From Bacteroidales bacterium (lineage in GTDB: Bacteria > Bacteroidota > Bacteroidia > Bacteroidales > ML635J-15): a stretch of 64,000 nt of DNA. Below the pieces are notes generated by a model. That model had not been told where the DNA came from and did not search any database. It worked only from the letters and a program-made list of their open reading frames with translations. The translations under genes and the position numbers were made by a program. This document shows positions 1 to 6,443 of this stretch, piece after piece. Location: positions 43,988-107,987 of the forward strand of contig JAFZWY010000044.1 in the NCBI GenBank assembly GCA_017617125.1, in the 5' to 3' direction. Each line of letters starts with the position of its first letter. The first letter of the stretch is position 1.

Positions 1-486
1 ATTCATTATGGTTGTGTCCTCCTTCACTGCACTCTTGAACTCCAGTACCACCACTGGCAAACCGTTGATGTAAACGATTCCATCGGGAATGCGTTTTTCT
101 GTGCCTTTGATTTCCAGTTGGTTGACAATCTTGAAAATATTCTGTTCTGTATTTTCGAAATCAATGGGTTCGATGAATAGGTCGGGTAGGGATGCATCTT
201 CTCGTTTTATTGCAAAGCCTTCGACCATAAGGCGGTGAACCAGTGCATTTTGTTCGTATAGTGAAGCACCGTTGTCGGTGGTAAGGCGGGCTATGGCTCG
301 GTCGATTTCCAGCGGAGTAATGCCTTCGGTTGCATACCTGTCGGCAAGGTACATACGAAGGTCGCCGAGTAGCAGAACCTCCGACAGTTCCTTGTGTATG
401 GTTTCGCCGTTGCGGTATTCATATCCCTGTTGTTCAAACAGTTCCATTATTGCCATTTCGAGGCTGTGTTCGTTGAAGTGTGGCAT
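1..486 (-). CDS. hsdR: Type I restriction enzyme R subunit, N-terminal part (cut by window edge)
   Basis: The first 162 residues of HsdR, the ATP-dependent translocase and endonuclease subunit of a type I restriction-modification complex. The gene runs off the left edge of the window. The N-terminal nuclease domain is recognisable from the PD-(D/E)xK layout: Asp135 (in RIPDG), then Glu149 and Lys151 (in LEFKS), around the family signature INGLPVVVLEF. The ATG at 486 is preceded by a good ribosome binding site (AAGGAG) and lies 3 bases after the stop of the upstream gene, so the two are co-transcribed. The helicase domains lie outside the window, so an intact gene cannot be confirmed. It should act with HsdM (4787-6343) and HsdS (2136-3206). 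Confidence 0.93.
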   Translation of the reverse strand, partial: MPHFNEHSLEMAIMELFEQQGYEYRNGETIHKELSEVLLLGDLRMYLADRYATEGITPLEIDRAIARLTTDNGASLYEQNALVHRLMVEGFAIKREDASLPDLFIEPIDFENTEQNIFKIVNQLEIKGTEKRIPDGIVYINGLPVVVLEFKSAVKEDTTIMN

Positions 487-489
487 TGG

Positions 490-945
490 CTATTCTCCTT
501 TTGTTAGTTCGTTGTATAATGCCAAACCCTTTACTGTCAGCAGATATTTTTGTCGCGGATGGCGTGGAGATTTAGGGTAGAGTAGGCGGACAAATTTATC
601 CTTGATTGCTGGGTTGAGATAAACATCCATAAAGCTTTCCCTGTTCTTAAGACCTGCTTTGTCCATCATTTCTTTTATGGAAAAATTGTCTCTGCCAATA
701 ATGTTGATTAACTTTTTGATATGCAGGTTATTAGTATCGAACTTGTCGGGTAACTTGTCGGGTAGCTTGTCGGGTGTTTGTCCTGTGCTTGTCCTGTACT
801 TGTCCTGTGTTTGTTCGCTTTCTGGCATCTTCCATTCTTCGGGCGGATTAATTATCATGTAGCGGTTTTTCAGTATGTTGTTCTCGCCAAGGAGCAAGTT
901 GCTTTTGGTGGGCAATTGGTATAATATGGAAAGTATAATAATCAT
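490..945 (-). CDS. Freestanding Fic-type C-terminal (winged-helix-like) domain protein
   Basis: A 151-residue protein with no Fic catalytic motif. Residues from about 80 to the end match the C-terminal domain common in Bacteroidota Fic and RecG-like regulators: a helix-turn-helix-like stretch (FSIKEMMDKAGLKNRESF), then YLNPAIKD and SPRHPRQKYLLTVKGL. A linker at about 45-68 holds short repeats (TSTGQTPDK, DKLPDKLPDK). The ATG at 945 overlaps the stop of the transposase gene (ATGA), suggesting translational coupling, and hsdR follows after 3 bases. An internal start at Met30 or Met39 is possible. It may be the remnant of a larger Fic or RecG-like protein or a DNA-binding accessory protein of the restriction locus. 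The function is inferred from domain similarity only. Confidence 0.7.
   Translation of the reverse strand: MIIILSILYQLPTKSNLLLGENNILKNRYMIINPPEEWKMPESEQTQDKYRTSTGQTPDKLPDKLPDKFDTNNLHIKKLINIIGRDNFSIKEMMDKAGLKNRESFMDVYLNPAIKDKFVRLLYPKSPRHPRQKYLLTVKGLALYNELTKGE
739..805. repeat. Short tandem repeats inside a coding linker
   Basis: Imperfect 11-12 base units (plus-strand CTTGTCGGGTA then CTTGTCCTGTA types) are repeated about six times in frame. They encode the TGQ/DKLPDK linker of the Fic-type C-terminal protein. Such linkers can vary in length by slippage. Confidence 0.7.
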
Positions 946-1577
946 TTTTTGTTCTGTTTGTTGATTTCCCAGTTTGCAACATTGTTTTCGATGTATTCTG
1001 CAATTCTGTTCATTTCGGCCGAATCGCGGATGATTCGGTCATAAAAAAGGGTTTGCCAAGCAAATGGTAATGAATGTTCATGGGCATATTTTGTTATGGC
1101 AGATTTAATACCACCGATGGCAACCGACAGCCATCCTTGCAAATTTGCAATGTCCCGATGTGATTTTGTGGGTTGCTGTAGATTAGTGGTGTCTTCTGTG
1201 GTGTCTTCTGTGGTGCCGCGGCGCGCCACGGCACCACTATAAGCACCACTATAAGCACCACTATTTGCACTATTGCCAACAGTTCTTCTTTCATAAGGGA
1301 TTTTTTCATGGTCAATCATCACAATTGCATGAATATGGTCTGGCATGACAACCCACAAAGGTATTTCTGTATATGGATAATGTGCTGTTACATTCATGAA
1401 TTGTTCATCGGCAAATTTGCCGACCTCCGACAGTTTCATTTTGCCATCGGCAATTTCACCAAGATAATGCATCCTGTCCTTAGTGCAGAAAGTTACAAAA
1501 TATGCACCGCCATCATAGCTGTGCCATTCTGCCCGCAGGTTTCTTGTTTGATATTTGCATTCTTGTTTATCTGCCAT
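942..1577 (-). CDS. REP-associated tyrosine transposase-like protein (RAYT, Y1/HUH family)
   Basis: A 211-residue protein of the IS200-like Y1 transposase superfamily, RAYT branch. The HUH metal-binding motif is seen as His81-Ile-His83 (in MPDHIHAIVMI). The candidate nucleophile is Tyr179 in FYDRIIR, followed by a typical YIENN helix. N-terminal residues RAEWHSYDGGAYFVTFCT match the family. Low-complexity repeats (SGAYSGAYSGA, TTEDTTEDTT) lie between the motifs. It has its own promoter after a terminator and its stop overlaps the start of the next gene. No flanking IS ends were seen. The family is known to process REP palindromes; related mosaic repeats are scattered through this window. It sits inside the hsd locus, perhaps as a domesticated passenger. 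Confidence 0.85.
   Translation of the reverse strand: MADKQECKYQTRNLRAEWHSYDGGAYFVTFCTKDRMHYLGEIADGKMKLSEVGKFADEQFMNVTAHYPYTEIPLWVVMPDHIHAIVMIDHEKIPYERRTVGNSANSGAYSGAYSGAVARRGTTEDTTEDTTNLQQPTKSHRDIANLQGWLSVAIGGIKSAITKYAHEHSLPFAWQTLFYDRIIRDSAEMNRIAEYIENNVANWEINKQNKK
1186..1267. repeat. Two 12-bp tandem repeat blocks within the transposase gene
   Basis: GTGGTGTCTTCT occurs twice in tandem plus a partial copy (1186-1215), and CACCACTATAAG occurs twice plus a diverged third copy (1232-1267). Both keep the reading frame and add TED/SGAY residues between the HUH and Tyr motifs. Confidence 0.8.
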
Positions 1578-1608
1578 TGCCTTGTGTCGCGAATAGTGAT
1601 ATTTTTTG

Positions 1609-1616
1609 CAAATATA
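1609..1616 (-). promoter_or_regulatory. -7 promoter box for the RAYT-fic-like-hsdR unit
   Basis: Minus-strand TATATTTG fits the Bacteroidota -7 consensus TAnnTTTG. It lies 31 bases upstream of the RAYT ATG (1577) and just after the terminator at 1621-1644, so this part of the locus probably has its own transcript. Confidence 0.55.
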
Positions 1617-1620
1617 AAAA

Positions 1621-1644
1621 AATAAATCCCCAAAAGGATTTATT
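1621..1644 (-). terminator. Rho-independent terminator after the zinc-ribbon gene
   Basis: A 9-bp inverted repeat (AATAAATCC / GGATTTATT) with a 6-base loop is followed on the minus strand by a run of T. It lies between the zinc-ribbon gene and the transposase gene and would end the hsdS transcript. Confidence 0.6.
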
Positions 1645-1733
1645 TTATTTAGGATTGTTTGAAGAAGCGGAATTGTGAGAATGTTATTACCTTCCTCGCC
1701 AATAGCAAAAATTTAATGACTCACTCATAGTAA

Positions 1734-2111
1734 TCAATAAATAGGATATCGATCATATTTGTCATTTTCGGCTTTGTCATAGATGCCATTAACCTTACAA
1801 TGCGGACAAAAATATTCTCCGTGATACTTATGCGTCTGAATCAATTTTCTGTCACTATCCCAACAATGTGAACAATAAAAGATGTTATTTTCATCGTCTT
1901 TTAAGGTTAGGTAAAGTTCTTGATGGCGTACAATGCGCTCTTCTAAATCTTGTCTTTTTTTTAGTTCGGAATTCTCTTCCGTTAATTTATTTATAGTGGC
2001 TTGCATGTCTAATGCTTGTGCGCTTAAATCGATTAGTTGACGATATAATTCAACATTGTCTGCTTTTTGAACAATCTTTGCAACATCTTTTATTCCTTCG
2101 TAAAGTCCCAT
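1734..2111 (-). CDS. Coiled-coil and zinc-ribbon protein of unknown function
   Basis: A 125-residue soluble protein. Residues about 25-65 form a likely coiled coil (heptad-like Leu/Ile, rich in Glu and Lys). The C-terminal half carries two CxxC pairs (CSHC near 80 and CPHC near 102), forming a zinc ribbon. Small proteins of this build are often seen near restriction loci and other accessory genes in Bacteroidota, but I know of no assigned function. It starts 24 bases after hsdS and precedes a terminator, so it is probably co-transcribed with hsdS. Confidence 0.7.
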   Translation of the reverse strand: MGLYEGIKDVAKIVQKADNVELYRQLIDLSAQALDMQATINKLTEENSELKKRQDLEERIVRHQELYLTLKDDENNIFYCSHCWDSDRKLIQTHKYHGEYFCPHCKVNGIYDKAENDKYDRYPIY

Positions 2112-2135
2112 GGTTATAATTATATGTTGTTAGTT

Positions 2136-3206
2136 TTATTTTCCCATCTTTCCCAGCAACAAAGATAACAAATCTTTTAATTTGCTTGTTTCTTTATTCA
2201 TTATTTCTGTGTTGTTAAAAATAACCGACATTTCTTCATCGAAATTTTTCAATACTTCTGGTGTTGGGATTATTATGACAATTTGATTCAAAATGTTAGT
2301 TGTCATGCTAGGAACAGCTGAACCTGCATCCATCGCAATAAAATCATATTGTTTCAAATTGAAAAATACATATTTCGCGAGGTGTGGTTGTTTCATTTCT
2401 GTGTAGAACATTGTATCCACAGTCCAAAAAGGTTCATTAATATACATAATGTTGTTTAGAGAACCTTTTCTTGGTATTAATACGGATTCTTCTGTGCATA
2501 TAGATTTATTCCCATGTCTCATAATACCGCCAGAACCGTAAATAGGTATTAATCCGTTAGGAATTCCTTCGTGGGCTTTCCCGTATTTTATTTCGCATAC
2601 TTCTCCCAACGTTCCCATTCTCCAACCTTCCGGCAAATTTTCCTTGTCAATCCCCTCCACAAACATTTTCCTATACAATGCCTGTGCGGTTTCCTCCAAT
2701 TTGGCAATCATCTGCTCGTTGAGGCGGATGCGGTTGGTTAGCGTAGCGTATTCGGCAACTATCTCGTGCTGGCGGGCAATAGGGGGGACGGGGAGTCGCA
2801 TATTGCAGAAATCGTCCCAGGTCAAACTGCCACGAACTCCGCCAACAGCATAGTAACTGGCTTCTCGGTCAAATTCGCTGCGAGAGAACCACATCATCAA
2901 GTATTGTGGCAATAATTTCGTTTTGTCAATGATTTCAAACATAGGATATGCAGGCGACATAATAGCCTCGTTCCCTTCAAACATAGCTATTGGCATTTTC
3001 CCATCGCGACTAACCTGCATCAAACTGCAAGCAAATTGTTCGCTTCTGATTACTTTATAGTTTGAAAGGTCGGTCCCTATTACATTTGCAACCGAAGGAA
3101 TAAATGCTTTGTCAATCGTAAGTCCAACAAGCTTTGTAACCTTCAAATCGCTGTTTCGGACATTCACTTCGCGTATGTATTCGCCTAGGGGGTGGTATGT
3201 AGTCAT
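2136..3206 (-). CDS. hsdS: Type I restriction-modification specificity subunit S
   Basis: HsdS (356 residues) chooses the DNA target for the HsdM/HsdR complex. Two target-recognition domains are visible: the first at about 1-150 ends with the usual RLPVPP proline-containing turn, and the second begins near LPEGWRMGTLGEVCEIKYG at about 195. Between them lies the conserved central helix (EIVAEYATLTNRIRLNEQ...), and another helix ends the protein. The length is slightly short for the family but both domains look complete. It is separated from hsdM by the fic gene and has its own promoter box at 3230. No second partial hsdS or recombinase gene, as in phase-variable loci, is present. Confidence 0.93.
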   Translation of the reverse strand: MTTYHPLGEYIREVNVRNSDLKVTKLVGLTIDKAFIPSVANVIGTDLSNYKVIRSEQFACSLMQVSRDGKMPIAMFEGNEAIMSPAYPMFEIIDKTKLLPQYLMMWFSRSEFDREASYYAVGGVRGSLTWDDFCNMRLPVPPIARQHEIVAEYATLTNRIRLNEQMIAKLEETAQALYRKMFVEGIDKENLPEGWRMGTLGEVCEIKYGKAHEGIPNGLIPIYGSGGIMRHGNKSICTEESVLIPRKGSLNNIMYINEPFWTVDTMFYTEMKQPHLAKYVFFNLKQYDFIAMDAGSAVPSMTTNILNQIVIIIPTPEVLKNFDEEMSVIFNNTEIMNKETSKLKDLLSLLLGKMGK

Positions 3207-3229
3207 TTTTTTTGTTCTTTATTTGGACA

Positions 3230-3258
3230 CAAAGATAATTGTTTTATAGAATGAGCAA
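3230..3258 (-). promoter_or_regulatory. Promoter of hsdS
   Basis: Minus-strand TATCTTTG (3237-3230) matches TAnnTTTG, with TTG (3258-3256) 18 bases upstream as the -33 element. Transcription would start near 3225, about 20 bases before the hsdS ATG. Confidence 0.6.
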
Positions 3259-3270
3259 TAAGGGAAAATA

Positions 3271-3295
3271 GGGGAAATTTAGAGAAATTTTCCCC
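3271..3295 (-). terminator. Hairpin downstream of fic, possible terminator
   Basis: GGGGAAATTT and AAATTTTCCCC form a stem around a short loop, followed on the minus strand by TATTTT. It lies between the fic stop and the hsdS promoter. The T-run is imperfect, so terminator function is a moderate inference. Confidence 0.45.
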
Positions 3296-3332
3296 TAATT
3301 TTGGGTACTTAGTATGATGTTTGTGTCTTGCT

Positions 3333-3366
3333 AATTCTTTATAATTTATAAACATTTATAAAGTTT
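3333..3366. repeat. 34-bp direct repeat flanking fic, copy at the 3' end
   Basis: This copy (AATTCTTTATAATTTATAAA and the next 14 bases) matches the copy at 4721-4754 at 33 of 34 positions. Each is internally symmetric (CTTTATAA ... TTATAAAG). It overlaps the last codons and stop of fic (3356). Together the copies frame the fic gene exactly. Confidence 0.85.
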
Positions 3367-4675
3367 CTTTCTTGATTTGGGCAATAGCATCATTAAATCT
3401 TGCTCCTTTGACATACCCTTTCTTTACCTTGTTGATTGATATTTCTTCAAGTATTCCGCGCTCAACAAGTCCTACGATATCGCGTTTTGCAGTCATGGCA
3501 GTGACGGAAAATTTGATTTCGAAGTCTTTGACGGTATGTATTTCTTTGGGTTTGTCAATATATAGCTGAATGATTTGTGCTTGGCGTTCGTTGATGTTGC
3601 CAAGTAGCATAAACGAAGAAGCGGCTTCTTTCTCAGCTGTTTTGCGCTGGATGTATTGTTGAAGCTGTTGGAATGCCTTCTGTAGGACATTTAGATTGTA
3701 TGTTACAAAATAACCGATGTCGTTGCCGTCCATTTCTGTGTAGCGGAACGATTTTTCGTAGCTATTCTTTGAACGTGCTATGATTCTTGAAATCGATAGA
3801 TATTCTGTCATCCAATATTTTTCTTTCAGCATATACCAATAAAAAAGTGCACGCGCTGTGCGTCCGTTGCCATCAACGAATGGGTGCATATATGCTACCA
3901 TGAAGTGTATAATGATTCCCCTGATAATAGGGTGGATGAATGTCTGATAAGCGTCTGTGTTGAATACTGTACAAAGTGTATCGACAAATTCCGGTATATC
4001 ATTGACCGATGGTGGCCTATGGACGATTTCGTTTTCCATTATGTTCGCTACTACGACATCATCGTTGTCGCGGAAACGCCCTGCAGCATCAGGATTGTCG
4101 ATGGCATTATCCGTCATTAGTTTGTGGATGAGCAAAAGGTTTTCCTTGGTAAGCGGTTCATCCCGATGATTGACTATATATTGTATGGTGTTATAGTTGT
4201 TTACAATCATCTGCTGCGATTTGTTTTTAGGCGATATCTTTTTGCGAAGCATTTCTTTTGCAACGACGCGAGTTGTTGATGCACCTTCCATCTGGCTCGA
4301 TGATATTGCTTCCTCCATCAGCGAACTGACAAGGTACCGCTCTTTATCTTGAGTCGGTAATATGGATTCACTGCCCCAAAAACCGCCGAAATTCATATCT
4401 AACTCATGACATGTTTGTTGCATGTAGTTGGTTATGCACATGTGAATGCCGTATTTGTCCCAAAGTATTGTATTCTTCATAAGTCGTGACAACTTTACAT
4501 AATTCCAAAGTTGTTCTGCAGAATAACCTTCCGGACGCTTTTTGTACTTTACACTGTCCCAATATTCATATTCGTCGTTTATTTTGTTTATAAGCGGTTC
4601 AAGTTGGGAATATTTAGGCGTCATTATTGTGCTGACGAGTTCTAGATAGTTTGTTGTTGGCGGTTTTTCAATCAT
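3356..4675 (-). CDS. Fic-family protein, probable AMPylase with built-in inhibitor
   Basis: A 439-residue Fic protein. The catalytic motif is canonical: His264 in HPFVDGNGRTAR (264-275). The N-terminal domain holds the class II inhibitory motif [S/T]xxxE[G/N] as Ser126...Glu130-Gly131, so activity is expected to be autoinhibited. The C-terminal ~80 residues form a winged-helix-like domain (IHTVKDFEIKFSVTAMTAKRD). Family knowledge: such enzymes transfer AMP or another nucleotide to Ser, Thr or Tyr of target proteins. It lies between hsdM and hsdS, as is common for accessory genes of type I loci; whether it acts on the restriction complex is unknown. Odd feature: it is bounded by 34-bp direct repeats. 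Confidence 0.93.
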   Translation of the reverse strand: MIEKPPTTNYLELVSTIMTPKYSQLEPLINKINDEYEYWDSVKYKKRPEGYSAEQLWNYVKLSRLMKNTILWDKYGIHMCITNYMQQTCHELDMNFGGFWGSESILPTQDKERYLVSSLMEEAISSSQMEGASTTRVVAKEMLRKKISPKNKSQQMIVNNYNTIQYIVNHRDEPLTKENLLLIHKLMTDNAIDNPDAAGRFRDNDDVVVANIMENEIVHRPPSVNDIPEFVDTLCTVFNTDAYQTFIHPIIRGIIIHFMVAYMHPFVDGNGRTARALFYWYMLKEKYWMTEYLSISRIIARSKNSYEKSFRYTEMDGNDIGYFVTYNLNVLQKAFQQLQQYIQRKTAEKEAASSFMLLGNINERQAQIIQLYIDKPKEIHTVKDFEIKFSVTAMTAKRDIVGLVERGILEEISINKVKKGYVKGARFNDAIAQIKKETL

Positions 4676-4698
4676 GTTAGCATATATTTTTTAGGCTG

Positions 4699-4706
4699 CA
4701 AAAATA
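4699..4706 (-). promoter_or_regulatory. -7 promoter box of fic
   Basis: Minus-strand TATTTTTG fits TAnnTTTG and lies 24 bases upstream of the fic ATG (4675). The AT-rich 34-bp repeat lies just upstream, a position suitable for an operator bound by the Fic winged-helix domain (inference). Confidence 0.5.
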
Positions 4707-4720
4707 CAAAAATATTTTAT

Positions 4721-4754
4721 AATTCTTTATAATTTATAAACAATTATAAAGTTT
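4721..4754. repeat. 34-bp direct repeat flanking fic, copy at the 5' end
   Basis: Matches 3333-3366 with one mismatch. It contains three overlapping TTTATAA/TTATAAA units in inverted arrangement and lies between the hsdM stop and the fic promoter. Confidence 0.85.
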
Positions 4755-4786
4755 TATAATAAATGATAATATTAATGTGTTGAATA

Positions 4787-6343
4787 TCAGAGTTTATACC
4801 CTAATTTTTCAAAAAGCTTTTTCAGTTCCTCTTTGCTATCTTCTTCCTGCTTCAGTAGTTCACGCATATCGTTTTGAAGTTCAAGCATTTTGGTGTCGAA
4901 GTCAATCTGCTCGTCGCGGTTGCGGAACTCTATGTATTTGCTCGGCACAAGGCTCCAGCCTTTCTGCTCTATTTCTTCGGTGGTTGCCGAGTAGCAGTAT
5001 TCGGGTGTGTCGTGGTATTCCGACGAGCCTCTTTGCCAAGCGTGGAAATTGCCAGCAATCTGGCCTATTTGTTCCGAACTGAACTGTATGTATTTCTTCT
5101 CGAAAGGTTCTCCCCATTGGCGCAGGTCGATGAAAAGCACTTCGTTTTCGCGGTCGCGGTATTTCACCATCTTGCCATTCTGCTCTGCGGTGCGTGCTTT
5201 CTTGTTCTTGTTCAGAATCCATAATGTTACGCTTATGTCGGTGGAGTAGAACATATTGCGTGGCAGTATTACAATGGCTTCCACAAGATGGTTTTTCAGC
5301 AGTTGCTTGCGAATCTCTAGTTCGGTGCCGTCGCCGCTCAGTGCTCCGTTTGCCAAAAGAAAGCCCGCAGTGCCGTTTGCCGAAAGTTTTGATACAATGT
5401 TTAGAATCCATCCGTAGTTGGCGTTGCTGGTAGGTGGCACTTCGTAGCCCACCCAGCGTGGATCATCAACAAGTTCCGTTTCGGCTCGCCACGCTTTCTG
5501 GTTGAATGGCGGATTTGCCATTATAAAGTCGGCTTTCAAGGTCTTGTGCTGGTCGTTGTGGAAAGTGTCGGCGGCCATATCGCCAAGGTTGCAGGCTATG
5601 CCACGTATGGCAAGGTTCATTTTCGCCAGTTTGTAGGTGGTGTTGGTGTATTCCTGTCCGTAAACCGAAATGTCCTTCTTGTTTCCGTGGTGCGCCTCTA
5701 TGAATTTCATGCTTTGCACAAACATACCTCCCGAACCGCAACATGGGTCGTAGATTTTTCCGCGATAAGGCTCAATCATTTCGGCAATCAGGTTTACAAT
5801 GCTCTTGGGTGTGTAGTATTCGCCTTTGCCCTTGCCTTCGGCAATAGCGAACTTGCCGAGAAAATATTCGTAAACACGTCCAATAAGGTCGTTTTCGCGA
5901 TCTTTCAGGGTGTCAATCTTGTTTATTTCGTCGAGTAGTGCGGCAAGTTTTGTGCGGTCGAGCGACAACCCTGCATAGTAGTTGTTGGGCAATGCGCCTT
6001 TCAGTGTCGGGTTGCTGTCCTCAACCTTTGCCAATGCCTTGTCTATCTTAATGGCAATGTCGTTCTGCTTGGCGTTTTCGATAAGGTAGTCCCACCGGCT
6101 TTCGGGTTCCAGGTAGAAAACATTCTTGGCATTGTAGAACACAGGATTGTCGGCAAATGCTTCTTTGCCATCCGCAACCAGTTCGTCGCGCCTTTCTGCA
6201 AAACGGTCGGTGGCGTATTTTAGGAATATTAGACTTAATACAACATGCTTATATTGAGATGGTTCTACGGAACCACGCAATTTGTTCGCCGATTCCCATA
6301 GGGCTTCTTCAATGCTTTTCTCGTTTATGATTTTTTTCGCCAT
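4787..6343 (-). CDS. hsdM: Type I restriction-modification DNA methyltransferase subunit M
   Basis: HsdM (518 residues) is the N6-adenine methyltransferase of the type I complex. It has an N-terminal four-helix HsdM_N domain (about 8-135), then the SAM-binding motif DPCCGSGG at 199-206 and the catalytic NPPF at 277-280, typical of gamma-class N6 enzymes. The C-terminus is helical and charged (EEDSKEELKKLFEK), as expected for contact with HsdS. It is the first gene of the locus, with a promoter-like box at 6366. The length is normal for the family. Confidence 0.96.
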   Translation of the reverse strand: MAKKIINEKSIEEALWESANKLRGSVEPSQYKHVVLSLIFLKYATDRFAERRDELVADGKEAFADNPVFYNAKNVFYLEPESRWDYLIENAKQNDIAIKIDKALAKVEDSNPTLKGALPNNYYAGLSLDRTKLAALLDEINKIDTLKDRENDLIGRVYEYFLGKFAIAEGKGKGEYYTPKSIVNLIAEMIEPYRGKIYDPCCGSGGMFVQSMKFIEAHHGNKKDISVYGQEYTNTTYKLAKMNLAIRGIACNLGDMAADTFHNDQHKTLKADFIMANPPFNQKAWRAETELVDDPRWVGYEVPPTSNANYGWILNIVSKLSANGTAGFLLANGALSGDGTELEIRKQLLKNHLVEAIVILPRNMFYSTDISVTLWILNKNKKARTAEQNGKMVKYRDRENEVLFIDLRQWGEPFEKKYIQFSSEQIGQIAGNFHAWQRGSSEYHDTPEYCYSATTEEIEQKGWSLVPSKYIEFRNRDEQIDFDTKMLELQNDMRELLKQEEDSKEELKKLFEKLGYKL

Positions 6344-6365
6344 TATGTATCATTATTTTGGTGCG

Positions 6366-6373
6366 TAAAGATA
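6366..6373 (-). promoter_or_regulatory. -7-like promoter box of hsdM
   Basis: Minus-strand TATCTTTA differs from TAnnTTTG only at the last base and lies 22 bases upstream of the hsdM ATG, directly after the terminator of the preceding gene. Confidence 0.4.
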
Positions 6374-6374
6374 C

Positions 6375-6414
6375 AAAAAATAATCACATTGCATATCTCT
6401 GCAATGTGATTATT
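6375..6414 (-). terminator. Rho-independent terminator after the SDR gene
   Basis: A perfect 15-bp stem (AATAATCACATTGCA at 6379-6393, complement at 6400-6414) with a 6-base loop, followed on the minus strand by TTTTTT. It ends the transcript of the gene at 6444-7928. Confidence 0.85.
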
Positions 6415-6443
6415 GATGATTCAATATTCAAAAAAAGTTTCCT

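Noticed and set aside
2136..3206. Phase-variable hsdS with invertible half-genes
   Set aside because: Only one hsdS is present, with no second partial copy, no inverted repeats at its ends and no recombinase gene in the window.
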